Assembly (NCBI GenBank): GCA_963838775.1
Contig: CAWISP010000024.1
Span: 124,001-188,000, forward strand
Length of the DNA stretch: 64,000 nucleotides
Origin: Chersky-840 sp963838775
GTDB taxonomy: Bacteria > Actinomycetota > Acidimicrobiia > Acidimicrobiales > UBA8190
Direction of reading: 5' to 3'
Shown: piece after piece, positions 19,427 through 28,166 of the stretch
Layout: each line of letters starts with the position of its first letter
Numbering within the stretch: position 1 is the first letter of the stretch
Program-made: the position numbers and the translations under genes
Notes under the pieces: model-generated
Seen by the model: only the letters and a program-made list of their open reading frames with translations
Databases searched by the model: none
Told to the model about the DNA's origin: nothing

Positions 19427-21256
19427 TTGCGCGTAGCTGACTATATTGCCAAACTCGTCGCCGACGACGGGATCGAGCATGTCTTTATGGTGACGGGCGG
19501 GGGCGCGATGCATCTCAACGACGCGTTCGGGCGCGAACCCAGGTTCACCGCGGTCTTCACCCATCATGAGCAGTCCTGTGCCATGGCGGCAGAGAGCTAC
19601 GCACGCTTGTCGGGTCGACCGGCCGCGGTGAACGTGACCAGCGGTCCCGGTGGAATCAATGCCCTCAACGGCGTATTCGGCGCTTACGTCGACTCGATAC
19701 CAATGGTGGTGGTTTCCGGGCAGGTAAAGCGAGAGACTCTGGTTACAAGTTACAGATTGCCTTTGCGGCAGTTAGGCGACCAAGAGGTCGACATCGTGAC
19801 CATGGCATCCCCGGTCACGAAGCTCGCTTCGTTACTTGATGACCCTGAGCAGACTCGATTCACTGTGCAACGGGCGCTCTGGCTGGCCCGCAGCGGGCGG
19901 CCCGGTCCCGTGTGGATCGATGTTCCCATCGACGTGCAGTCGGCCATCATCGATCCGGAGTTACAGCGGAGCTTTGACCCCGACAAGGATGGCCCTGCGG
20001 CCAGCCTGTCCGCCGAGGTCGGCTGCCTTAGTGGCGATTCTCTGGCCAAGGAGCTGCGGACGGTTTTGCGCCACTTGGCGGCGGCCCAACGCCCGGTCAT
20101 CCTGGCTGGTGCCGGCATTCGATTGTCAGGGGCGCGCGAGTCATTCCTTCGAGTGGTCGACAAACTCGGCGTTCCAGTCGTGACCGGTTGGAACGCCCAC
20201 GATGTACTTTGGAACGACCACCCGCTCTACGCGGGCCGGCCCGGCTCCGTCGGCGACCGGGGCGGCAATTTCGCCGTGCAGAATGCAGATTTCTTGCTGG
20301 TCGTTGGCAGCCGCCTCAATGTGAGGCAAGTCAGCTACAACTGGAAGGCCTTCGCGAGGGCCGCATTTACCGCAATGATCGATATTGACCGGGCTGAATT
20401 ATCCAAACCGACCTTATCGGTCGATCTCCCGATCCACGCAGATGTCGCGGAAGCACTGACGCTTCTGGAAGAGCTCGACTACGAACCCCAAGCCGTCCAC
20501 GGCAAGTACCTGTCATGGTGTCGCGACCGATTGTCTCTCTATCCCGTTGTCCTCAGTGAGTACTGGAAAACTGAGGAACCGGTGAATCCATACTGTTTCG
20601 TTCAAGCGCTTTTTGACGAGTTGGGCGAAGACGACGTGGTGATTACCGGGGATGGGACCGCGTGTGTCGTGACCTTTCAGGCTGCAGACCTCAAACCCGG
20701 CCAACGGCTATATACGAACTCCGGCTGCGCCTCCATGGGCTACGAGCTCCCAGCTGCGATTGGTGCGCACTACTCTTCTCCCAACAGGCGTATCGTGTGC
20801 CTGGCCGGTGACGGCAGCATCATGTTGAACCTGCAGGAACTACAGACAATCGTAGGTAATCGACTACCAATTAAGGTCATCATTTTGAACAACAATGGCT
20901 ACAGCTCCATTCGCCAAACCCAGCAGAACTATTTTCCCGACAACGTGGTTGGCTGTGGACCCGAGTCTGGGCTGACCTTTCCAGATTTTGCCAAGCTCGG
21001 GACCGCGTTCGGCTTCGAAGTGCGTCGCTGTTCGAATCACCGTGAATTGTCGTCGGCGCTCCGCGACACCTTGGCTGGTGATGGTCCGCAACTGCTCGAA
21101 GTGATGCTCGACCCCGAACAACCATTCTCGCCAAAGTTGTCCTCCCGGCAACTAGAGGATGGTCGAATGGTGTCCTCTCCCCTCGAGGATCTGGCTCCAT
21201 TTCTGTCGCGTTCCGAATTGGCAGAGAATATGTTGGTCCCACTTTTGGAGGACTAA
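19427..21256 (+). CDS. Thiamine-diphosphate-dependent enzyme, YerE/acetolactate synthase-like
   Basis: A 609-residue protein with the three ThDP-enzyme domains. FTHHEQSCAMAAE has the catalytic Glu, a central FAD/ADP-like domain follows (~190-340), and the C-terminal ThDP motif begins GDGS and ends ILNNNGYSS. In yersiniose A synthesis the related flavoenzyme YerE decarboxylates pyruvate and adds the two-carbon unit to C-4 of a CDP-3,6-dideoxy-4-ketohexose. With rfbF, rfbG and rfbH in the same locus, that role is the best hypothesis; a plain acetolactate synthase is less likely because no small subunit is present. TTG start with AGGGA upstream. Confidence 0.82.
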   Translation: MRVADYIAKLVADDGIEHVFMVTGGGAMHLNDAFGREPRFTAVFTHHEQSCAMAAESYARLSGRPAAVNVTSGPGGINALNGVFGAYVDSIPMVVVSGQVKRETLVTSYRLPLRQLGDQEVDIVTMASPVTKLASLLDDPEQTRFTVQRALWLARSGRPGPVWIDVPIDVQSAIIDPELQRSFDPDKDGPAASLSAEVGCLSGDSLAKELRTVLRHLAAAQRPVILAGAGIRLSGARESFLRVVDKLGVPVVTGWNAHDVLWNDHPLYAGRPGSVGDRGGNFAVQNADFLLVVGSRLNVRQVSYNWKAFARAAFTAMIDIDRAELSKPTLSVDLPIHADVAEALTLLEELDYEPQAVHGKYLSWCRDRLSLYPVVLSEYWKTEEPVNPYCFVQALFDELGEDDVVITGDGTACVVTFQAADLKPGQRLYTNSGCASMGYELPAAIGAHYSSPNRRIVCLAGDGSIMLNLQELQTIVGNRLPIKVIILNNNGYSSIRQTQQNYFPDNVVGCGPESGLTFPDFAKLGTAFGFEVRRCSNHRELSSALRDTLAGDGPQLLEVMLDPEQPFSPKLSSRQLEDGRMVSSPLEDLAPFLSRSELAENMLVPLLED

Positions 21257-21307
21257 CGCCCCTCCATGTGAGAAAGTGCTAGTGCCGAATTCAATACACT
21301 GTCGCCC

Positions 21308-22270
21308 ATGAGCCGGTTGGGATTCTCGTCAGATACGGGGCGGAAGCTGATCGAATCTGGCCTCGATGTCGTGGTCACCGGCGCCGGCGGATGGTTGGGC
21401 CAAGCGACGCTTGAAATGTTGGAGACCAGTCTGGGTCCAGAGACGGCTGCACGGCTGCATGTCTTTGCCTCCCGCCGTCGGTCGGTAACGCTTCGATCCG
21501 AGACCGAATTGGAGGTGCTCCCCCTGAGTGAACTTCCTCGATTGAACATTGGGCCCCACCTACTGGCTCACTACGCCTTTGCCACCCGGGAGCTCGTTTC
21601 TGAGCTAGGCCATCTCGACTACGTCAGTCACAATCAACAGATCACCGAATTGGTGGCGAGTCATGTGGAGAGAACTCGATCTGTGGGTGTGTTGATGGTC
21701 TCCTCTGGCGCTGTGTATCTGGGTGACCATTTGGCCACCAATCCCTACGGTGTCATGAAGGCACGCGAGGAGCGTCGGTTCTCTGACGTTGTGGCGACAC
21801 TCGGTCAGTCGGGCCCGGCACCGCGAGCGGTCGTCCCGAGGCTGTTCAATCTTGCCGGCCCTTTCCTCAACAAGCCCGACCGATATGTGCTCGGATCGAT
21901 CCTTCGAGACATTGCGCGGGGGGGCCCGATTCAGCTTCATTCCACCCACCCGGTGGTGCGTTCGTATGTTCACGTCCGCGACCTGGTGGATCTAGCCTTT
22001 GCCGTGATGTTGGGAGACGGACCGGCTCCGTTCGAGCCCTTCGACACCGCCGGCGATCGCGAGATAGAGGTAGGTGATCTTGCCAAACTCGCTGCGACGG
22101 TCTTGGGAAAGCCTGAGATGCCAATCAAACGACCCCCGTTCGATCACACTGAGGACGATCGCTATGTGGGCGATCCGGCGGCAATCAACTCGCTGGCAAG
22201 GTTGTACGGAGTGAAGATGAGCTCGCTTTCGCAACAAATCGAAGACACCGCTCTTTTCATGAGAGCGTGA
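21308..22270 (+). CDS. NAD(P)-dependent sugar epimerase/reductase (extended SDR)
   Basis: A 320-residue extended SDR with TGAGGWLGQAT near the N-terminus, VSSGAVY, and the catalytic NPYGVMKAREE (Tyr-x3-Lys). VRSYVHVRDLVDLAF is typical of nucleotide-sugar epimerases/reductases. It lies 51 bases after the TPP-enzyme gene, so it could reduce the branched or 4-keto sugar the way YerF does in the yersiniose pathway. This role is inferred from position only. The frame starts at ATG 21308. Confidence 0.83.
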   Translation: MSRLGFSSDTGRKLIESGLDVVVTGAGGWLGQATLEMLETSLGPETAARLHVFASRRRSVTLRSETELEVLPLSELPRLNIGPHLLAHYAFATRELVSELGHLDYVSHNQQITELVASHVERTRSVGVLMVSSGAVYLGDHLATNPYGVMKAREERRFSDVVATLGQSGPAPRAVVPRLFNLAGPFLNKPDRYVLGSILRDIARGGPIQLHSTHPVVRSYVHVRDLVDLAFAVMLGDGPAPFEPFDTAGDREIEVGDLAKLAATVLGKPEMPIKRPPFDHTEDDRYVGDPAAINSLARLYGVKMSSLSQQIEDTALFMRA

Positions 22271-22284
22271 CGCTCGCGACGGGT

Positions 22285-23052
22285 TCAGTCGACTTTCCAT
22301 GGAGCGTTGCCGGTCGCCCAGAGCGCCTCGAGAAGGTGCAATTCACGCAGGGTGTCGACCGGCTGCCAAAAGCCGTGATGGAGAAAGACTGCCAGCTGGC
22401 CGCGGTCGGCAAGGCGTCCCAGGGGGCCCTGCTCGAACAAGGTCTCGTCTCCCTCGATGTCATCGAGAACCTCCGGGGAAAGCACGAAAAATCCTCCATT
22501 GATCCAGTTGCCGTCCCCGTGGGGCTTCTCGAGGAAGGTCGTGACCCGGTCACCCTCGATCTGCAGGGCTCCGAAACGACCGGGGGGCTGTACGGCTGTC
22601 ACCGTCGCCAGGAGGCCTTGGGATCGGTGAAATGCGATCAACGCCGTGATGTCCACGTCGGCCACGCCGTCGCCATACGTGCAGCAGAAGTCGTCATCGG
22701 CGACATACTCGGCGACCCGCTTGAGACGACCGCCGGTCTGGGTCTCGAGGCCTGTGTCGACAAGCGTGATTCGCCACGGCTCAGCCATTGTCTGGTGCAC
22801 CTCCATCCGGTTCTCTCGAAGGTCGAAGGTAACGTTTGACATATGGAGGAAATAGTTGGCAAAGAACTCCTTTATCATGTAACCCTTGTAGCCACAACAG
22901 ATCACGAACTCAGTGACGCCGTGGGCAGCGTACGACCGACAGATGTGCCACAGCAGTGGTCGCCCACCCACCTCGACCATGGGCTTGGGCCGTGAAACCG
23001 TCTCCTCGGTCAATCGGGTTCCCCGACCGCCGGCCAGGATGACGGCCTTCAT
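22285..23052 (-). CDS. rfbF: Glucose-1-phosphate cytidylyltransferase
   Basis: RfbF makes CDP-glucose from CTP and glucose-1-phosphate, the entry step of the CDP-dideoxyhexose route. The protein is 255 residues, the usual length. It has the nucleotidyltransferase start AVILAGGRGTRLTEET, then SRPKPMVEVGGRPLLWHI, YGDGVADVDI, and the family-typical PPGRFGALQIEGD and GNWINGGFFVLSPEV. It is convergent with the epimerase gene. The start is ATG at 23052. Confidence 0.96.
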   Translation of the reverse strand: MKAVILAGGRGTRLTEETVSRPKPMVEVGGRPLLWHICRSYAAHGVTEFVICCGYKGYMIKEFFANYFLHMSNVTFDLRENRMEVHQTMAEPWRITLVDTGLETQTGGRLKRVAEYVADDDFCCTYGDGVADVDITALIAFHRSQGLLATVTAVQPPGRFGALQIEGDRVTTFLEKPHGDGNWINGGFFVLSPEVLDDIEGDETLFEQGPLGRLADRGQLAVFLHHGFWQPVDTLRELHLLEALWATGNAPWKVD

Positions 23053-23296
23053 CTCGGACTCCCCTCCGGAGCAGCGTCATCAACGCATGGGTGCGACAAG
23101 AGCATCATGTAACTCTACGACCCTACCCTCGCAACCGCATGCCGAGGGGCGCGGTCAGAGAACGGTGGAGGCGAGTTGCGCTCCCGCTGAGTCCAGCCGT
23201 CGGCGAGGTTCCGCTGGAGGTCGGCAGCACACCCAATGCAGTGATCAGGAGAAACTCCCAGTCAACCGGCTCGGCGCTATTCTAGGTGCCCACCCT

Positions 23297-23369
23297 GGGG
23301 GTGTAGCTCAGCTGGTAGAGCGCTACGTTCGCAACGTAGAAGTCGGCGGTTCGAGTCCGCTCACCTCCA
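23297..23369 (+). tRNA. tRNA-Ala, anticodon CGC
   Basis: Cloverleaf read by eye: 7-bp acceptor stem (one G-T pair) between 23297-23303 and 23362-23368, D-arm GCTCAGCTGGTAGAGC, anticodon stem CTACG/CGTAG with loop TTCGCAA (anticodon CGC), and T-loop TTCGAGT. Discriminator A at 23369; CCA is not encoded. Its last 15 bases are part of the repeat that recurs at 60 kb. Confidence 0.95.
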
Positions 23370-23402
23370 CTCAGCGCCCAAGAGAGTGCTGACTCTCGAA
23401 CC
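23355..23402. repeat. Left copy of a 48-bp island-flanking repeat (candidate attachment site)
   Basis: This covers the last 15 bases of tRNA-Ala plus 33 bases downstream and matches 60037-60084 at 46 of 48 positions. Elements that integrate into tRNA genes leave such 3'-end duplications. The right end, GACTCTCGAACC, is an inverted, slightly longer version of the tRNA T-arm. The 24 bases 23379-23402 recur exactly at 49275-49298. Confidence 0.7.
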
Positions 23403-23651
23403 ATCGGCCAGAGCGATATCGGGCGGCTCAACCCTTTCTGGGAGGGGAGTCCGAGGGGCGATGTAACGGCACTTTCAGGATGCCCGCCCCTTTCGATATC
23501 ACTACACGTTCCCGGGCGGGTTAGCCCTTGCGGCGAAGAGCCTCCAGGTTCCGGGAACACCCCTTAGCTCGTGCTCGCCGCGATCATGGAACTCGATTCC
23601 TGAGCCGGCGACGAGATCCGTATGTTCGCTACCGTCCCAAAGCGCGTGCAC

Positions 23652-24044
23652 TTAGTGCTCGTGTTCCCGCTCGCTGGCGCTAATGGGCAGCATTTCAATC
23701 CGGTGGCCGTCCGGGTCGGAGATGAACACCGAGTTACGTGGTGTGAGTTCGAAGGGTTCGATACCAGCCTCAGAAAGACCAGCTACGAGCAACTCGACAT
23801 CGGCAACGTCGACGTTCAGGGCCATGTGATTCATCTCCTCGCCGCCGTGGACGTCGCAGTCAACCATTTCGAAGAGGTCGAGGCCCTGCATGCCACAGCG
23901 CAAGAAGGAGGCCCTCATACCCGGAACGGACCCGCGGTCATCGAAGCCCAGTGCTTCCATGTAGAACGTCCGGGAACGATCAAGGTCTGTGACGTGGAGC
24001 ACCACATGATTGATGCCCGTCACCTTAAGCTTCGATGTACCCAT
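23652..24044 (-). CDS. VOC (glyoxalase/bleomycin-resistance fold) family protein
   Basis: A 130-residue single VOC domain: INHVVLHVTDLDRSRTFY at the start, a paired beta-alpha-beta3 module, and FISDPDGHRIEMLP at the end, where His and Glu residues in this fold usually bind metal. Members include dioxygenases, glyoxalases and resistance proteins; the role here is not determined. The longer open frame upstream is not conserved-looking; ATG 24044 has AAGGGG seven bases before it. Just upstream lies a second, broken VOC gene and then a cupin gene, all on the same strand. Confidence 0.85.
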   Translation of the reverse strand: MGTSKLKVTGINHVVLHVTDLDRSRTFYMEALGFDDRGSVPGMRASFLRCGMQGLDLFEMVDCDVHGGEEMNHMALNVDVADVELLVAGLSEAGIEPFELTPRNSVFISDPDGHRIEMLPISASEREHEH

Positions 24045-24091
24045 TTGTGCACCCCTTGTCGTTACCGCCGGGTCGGCAGTTCTCAGGGTCG

Positions 24092-24489
24092 TCAGCCCAT
24101 CGAAATCAGTTCGAGCTGGATGTTGTCCGGATCGCGGAACACGAGCACCGCATACCCCTCCTGATCGTTGATTGGCGATTGGAACACGTTGAGCTTTTTG
24201 AAGTGTTCTGCCCAGGTGCGAGGTCGGCACGTTGGGCGACCCCGAAGCTCACGTGATCGAGCCCCGTCCGCGTCTCGTTGCATGGTTCGGATGCGTTGGC
24301 CGAGTGTGTGTGTAGGCCCACGCACATTGAAAAGTCCGGCTTGCCAAGAACGATGGCGTAGCCGTTACCGTCGGGATGGTCCTCCCTCATCAGCTCCGCG
24401 AGCCCTAGGACTTCCCTGTACCACGCCACACTGCGATCAAGGTCGGTGACGGTGAATGAAACGTGGTGGATTGACGCGATGTCAGGCAT
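24092..24489 (-). pseudogene. VOC family protein, frameshifted
   Basis: The N-terminal part (ISIHHVSF-type start with VTDLDRSVAWYREVLGL) reads in one frame to about 24220. The conserved remainder (EHFKKLNVFQSPINDQEGY, then FRDPDNIQLELISMG) continues in another frame to 24092. One base has been lost or gained near 24205-24225. Joined, it gives a normal ~130-residue VOC domain. It could be a real pseudogene or a base-calling error; several neighbours show the same kind of lesion. Confidence 0.75.
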
Positions 24490-24519
24490 GGTCCGGGCCT
24501 CTCTGGGCGAACTTGCGGC

Positions 24520-25041
24520 TCAGCGAGCTGTCGCCAGCAGTTGGTCGGTGTCTTCGGCACTGAGTGGCGGTCCGATGGGCCTCAGATCATGGGCCCCGGC
24601 CACACGTGCGAGTTCGTCCATCGACGGAAAGACTGGCTCGATCGGCACGATCCGAGCGCCGGCTGGCACCCCGACCTCGCGGATAAAGTCCCGGAAGCTG
24701 GCGTTGTCGTGCACAAGCAGGATGCGCGCCTCGCAATCGCCGACGACCCGGAACGTGTGCGGCACGCCGCGGGGCATGGACACCCAATGCCCCGCTCCGA
24801 CCACCAGCTCCTCGTCGCCACAGCGCACCACCATCTGGCCCTCGAGGATGTACCAAGTGTCGTCGAGGTCGTCGTGGATGTGCAGCGGGGGCGCCGCGCC
24901 GACTGGCAAGGTCATCTCGAGCACGACGGTGTTCATTTCGGGCGCGCAGCGGTGCTCAACGACCAAGGTGTCGAGGAACCACCACGCCAGGCTTTGTTCG
25001 CTCTCGGGGGAGTCGACAACTGCCGTCGTCACTTCGGCCAC
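24520..25041 (-). CDS. Cupin-domain protein
   Basis: A 173-residue single cupin. Motif 1 is PLHIHDDLDDTWYILEG and motif 2 includes VSMPRGVPHTFRV, giving the His-x-His, Glu and His metal ligands of the fold. It resembles quercetinase-like cupins. It heads the leftward group cupin-VOC-VOC and is divergent from a MarR-family regulator, which suggests control of this small operon by that regulator. The substrate is unknown. Its C-terminal ~60 residues lie outside the cupin core. Confidence 0.84.
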   Translation of the reverse strand: MAEVTTAVVDSPESEQSLAWWFLDTLVVEHRCAPEMNTVVLEMTLPVGAAPPLHIHDDLDDTWYILEGQMVVRCGDEELVVGAGHWVSMPRGVPHTFRVVGDCEARILLVHDNASFRDFIREVGVPAGARIVPIEPVFPSMDELARVAGAHDLRPIGPPLSAEDTDQLLATAR

Positions 25042-25119
25042 CTCCTAGTTGGGAACTGTCGCGGATCGGATAGTCAGGTATCCTTACGATTGAGGACATG
25101 GTACGGTAACCTTACGACT
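25042..25119. promoter_or_regulatory. Divergent promoter region with a repeated 13-bp motif
   Basis: The sequence GGTA(T/A)CCTTACGA occurs at 25077-25089 and 25105-25117, 28 bases apart, in the gap between the cupin and MarR genes. Spacing near three helical turns puts both on the same face, so these are candidate MarR operator half-sites. No direct evidence beyond repetition and location. Confidence 0.45.
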
Positions 25120-25593
25120 ATGTCAAGCGGTTCCCCTGACCACCCCAATCGCGAGCCAATCCCGTACGTCGGCGCCCTGCTGGGTGTCGTTTGGCAGTGG
25201 GTCCGCGATCAGCTGTATGCGGGCGTCGTTGCGGCGGGATACGACGATCTGAACGCAGCGCACGTCGGGCTCTGGCGCTATCCGGGCCTCGAAGGATTGC
25301 GTCCAAGCCAGCTTGCGGACCGGAGGGGGATCACGAAGCAGTCAGTCAACGAATTGCTCGGGTACCTGGAACAACACGGGTACCTGTTGCGCGTGCCCGA
25401 TTCCGTCGACGGAAGGGCTCGTGTGATCCGACTTACTCCGAGGGGATGGCGACTCCAGAAGACAATCTATGCCGAGGCTGCTTCGGCCCAGCTGCGGATC
25501 GAAGAGATCCTTGGGCCGCGGCGCTACGCCCAGCTGCACAGCTCGCTCGAACTGCTGACCGAGCAGCTCGCCGCTTCACTAGCCGTCCCCTGA
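25120..25593 (+). CDS. MarR-family transcriptional regulator
   Basis: About 157 residues with a winged-helix domain: GLRPSQLADRRGITKQSVNE is the helix-turn-helix, followed by LGYLEQHGYLLRVPDSVDGR and the wing RARVIRLTPRGW, a classic MarR pattern. The ATG at 25120 (MSSGSP) is chosen over the long upstream open frame, which is only the antisense of the cupin gene. It is divergent from cupin-VOC-VOC and probably represses that operon and itself; the ligand is unknown. Confidence 0.88.
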   Translation: MSSGSPDHPNREPIPYVGALLGVVWQWVRDQLYAGVVAAGYDDLNAAHVGLWRYPGLEGLRPSQLADRRGITKQSVNELLGYLEQHGYLLRVPDSVDGRARVIRLTPRGWRLQKTIYAEAASAQLRIEEILGPRRYAQLHSSLELLTEQLAASLAVP

Positions 25594-25941
25594 CGCCGGT
25601 CGCGGGATTTTCCCGAAGATGCCGCGCCTGCGGTTACTCCAGTGTGAACTATCGCCCGACCTTGGCACACATAACGATCGTCACAAATCACTCACGCACG
25701 GACAAAATAATTGGCGATGTGCTCGCCGGTCGCGCTAGCGCATAACAACGGCCAAAGAGGCCCAGAATTTGGGTCGCGACCGATCGGCATTGCCGGGACT
25801 GCTCGGCCAGCCCTGACGGGCTGATCAGGGCCGATGACCGCAAACGCTCCGGCCCGGCGATACTGCTTGGCTTGGCCCCCGGCCGGGATGCGCGCCTCCG
25901 GCACATTCACGACGGTCAAAGCAGTGCCCAGGACCGTTCAG
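25594..25941. other. Intergenic region, no gene seen
   Basis: About 350 bases downstream of the MarR gene. Short open frames exist on both strands, but none has recognisable domain features or a good ribosome site. Confidence 0.45.
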
Positions 25942-26547
25942 CTATATCTTCTGCGGGTGGATCGTCTCGCCGCGGGCAAGCATGGCGACGAGTTGTTCGA
26001 CACGGCACGTACGCGTCTCATCTCTTCTTGCCGTGGTCACCCGGTACAACACGGCGTATCGGTTCGTCCGGTTGAGCCGATCGAACATCGCCTTGGCGGC
26101 CGGTTGGCCGCCAGCGCGGAGGCGAGGTCCTGTGGAACCTCGATCGTCGCCTGACTCGCGTAGGCCGCACCCCAGCTGCCGTTGGCCTTGGCGCGTTCGA
26201 CCGCAACAAGACCTGAAGGTCGCATGCGACCCTCGCTACTCAATCGCTCGACGAGCGCGACGTTACGCTTCGACCAAGGGCTTCCCGCACGTCGGGGGCG
26301 TGAACCTGCGGCGAAACGTTTCCCGTTCACCCCGGCCGAGTTGTCCATCAACCCACCCATGGCACAACGCCTCCTCCAACGCCTCGTTGTAGGTGAGACT
26401 GGTCGGCTCGATCGTGCGCTTCTTCGCCAGCACCAGCCAGACGCCGTCGGAGTCGTCATCGTGCCTATCGAGCCAGCGCGACCACCCGGAAGCATCCGCC
26501 ACGACCAATACCTGCAACCCTTCGGACACGCGCAAAGCCTTGCACAT
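25942..26547 (-). pseudogene. YdeI/OmpD-associated family protein, two frameshifts
   Basis: Three successive frames together make one YdeI-like protein. The first has SDGVWLVLAKK, SLTYNEALEEALCHGWVDGQ and RRFTPPT. The second has WSKRNVALVERL, EGRMRPSGLVAVERAKA and ATIEVPQDLASALAAN. The third has KAMFDRLNRTNRYAVLYRV and ends ARGETIHPQKI before a stop at 25942. The breaks fall near 26290 and 26100. The family is small, cytoplasmic and of unclear function (stress or bacteriocin tolerance has been suggested). Two lesions in 600 bases argue for decay rather than one reading error. Confidence 0.8.
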
Positions 26548-26641
26548 CCAACGGCGAACGAGCGAAAGTCACCACCGCCGGATGAACGCCCCGAGGAAGA
26601 TCCCCACACCTCGACCCTCTGCGTCACCACGCTGTATTGCC

Positions 26642-26700
26642 GGGATTGTGCGGCCAGCCTCTGAGGTAAGTATCAGGCGGACCACACGCAAATGTTCTGA
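26642..26700. repeat. Left arm of a duplicated sequence, flank of the IS30 element
   Basis: These 59 bases recur at 56541-56599 with only a few differences. At 56.5 kb the copy continues almost directly into a homologue of 30180-30290, so the two arms here were separated by the insertion at 26701-30179. Confidence 0.75.
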
Positions 26701-26751
26701 GACCTTGGGCTCAAGTGGTGATCGCGACATCTCCCGACCTGGAGGTGTCAG

Positions 26752-27566
26752 ATGGAAACCAGAGGACGGAAGCGCCGCTCTAGTCAGTCGGATCTCGACG
26801 TGGCGGTCGCGGCGGTGCTCGCCGGAGCGAGCTACAGGAGTGCCGAGGCGTTGACCGGGGTTCCTCAGTCGACGGTGAGGGATTACGTCTTGCGGTGGGG
26901 TTTCGTGCGACGGCGCGTTCCCCGGGGCGGCCCTAAGCGGGTTGTTGACGGGGTGGAGGTATCCACCTTCAGAACGGATCTGGGCGACGAGCGTGGGGCC
27001 ATGACACGCGAACGCAAAAGGCGCCCCGGCTCGCTGAGTGTGTCCGAGCGCGAGGTGATCAGGGTCGGCATCGAGGTCGGAGAATCCGACGAAGCCATCG
27101 CCGCGCGCATCGGCCGGCACCGCTCGACGGTCTGGCGTGAGATCGCGGCCAACGGTGGGCGGGGGCGCTACCGGGCAGCGGCCGCCGAGGAGCGAGCGGC
27201 TCGAGTTGCCCGACGGCCCAAGAACCCCTGGACCGAGGAACGCCCCTGGCTGTGGGGGGAGGTCCAGGGACTGCTGCGCACCAAGAAGTGGTCGCCCGAG
27301 CAGATCGCCCACCGCTTGCGCAAGGAGCACCCCGACCAGCCAGAGTGGTGGGTGTCTCACGAGGCCATCTACCAGGCGGTCTTCGTCCAGGCGAAGGGTG
27401 AGCTGCGAAAGGAGCTCACCGCGTGCTTGCGCTCGGGCCGGGCTCGGAGACGTCCTCGCTCGCGAGCCTCCTCGGGACGAAGCGCAATCCTCGGGATGGT
27501 CAACATCTCCGAACGCCCGCCGAGGTCGAAGACCGGGCCGTGCCGGGCCACTGGGAGGGAGACTTG
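26752..27566 (+). pseudogene. IS30-family transposase, 5' part up to the intron
   Basis: The N-terminal HTH domains are clear: a first helix-turn-helix (YRSAEALTGVPQSTVRDYV) and the IS30 signature IAARIGRHRSTVWREI. Later segments are WSPEQIAHRLRKEHPDQPEW and HEAIYQAVFVQAKGELR. After ISERP (near 27517) the frame shifts by one base; the conserved AEVEDRAVPGHWEGDL is read in the next frame and stops at the intron boundary. The gene start is ATG 26752, with CCTGGAGG upstream. The rest of the DDE domain resumes at 29721. Confidence 0.85.
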
Positions 27567-28166
27567 GTGCGCCACGAGGCGCTGTATGACCGTGCGGTGA
27601 TGAAAGGACACCGCCGTCGGGATGTCGCAGCATCCCGGCAGAAGCTGAGGGCAGCCTGACCCTGGAGTCGCAGGAGAAGGTGGGAGCAGCCCTGACAACG
27701 ACGGGACGGATCGGCACTGCCAGACGGTCCGGGTCCGGCAAGCGAGACGAAAAGGTGTACGTGAGAAACCAACGTCTGAAGGCTCCTCAATCCTCCCTCC
27801 AGCTCGAACCTGGTGGATCTGGGCTGGGCCGCGATGCGCACCCGCAGCAGTTGGGCGGGGAACTCTTGGGGTGGAAACAGATCGCCGCCCCGGAGGCCAC
27901 GCTGAATGCCTGCGGCGTAGGCGTGGCGATGTCGCAGGGGCATAGTTGGGCGCCTCATTCGTCGAACGGTCAGCAGTGAACGTGGGAACCATCCCGGCGG
28001 TCCCCTCACCGGCCAGCAGCCAGCTGGTCGGCGGGAAGGTCCGTCGTCGACTGACGCCACCGGGATGGGGCGGAGGGTCCGTAGTAGTCCGAGGCCGGGA
28101 AAGCCGGTCACATGGCGAAGGGACCCAGCAGGATCGCAGCATCAACGCTGATGGTGGAGTTCGCTG

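Noticed and set aside
24541..25119. Long N-terminal extension of the MarR frame
   Set aside because: It is antisense to the cupin gene; the MarR homology begins at the ATG at 25120.
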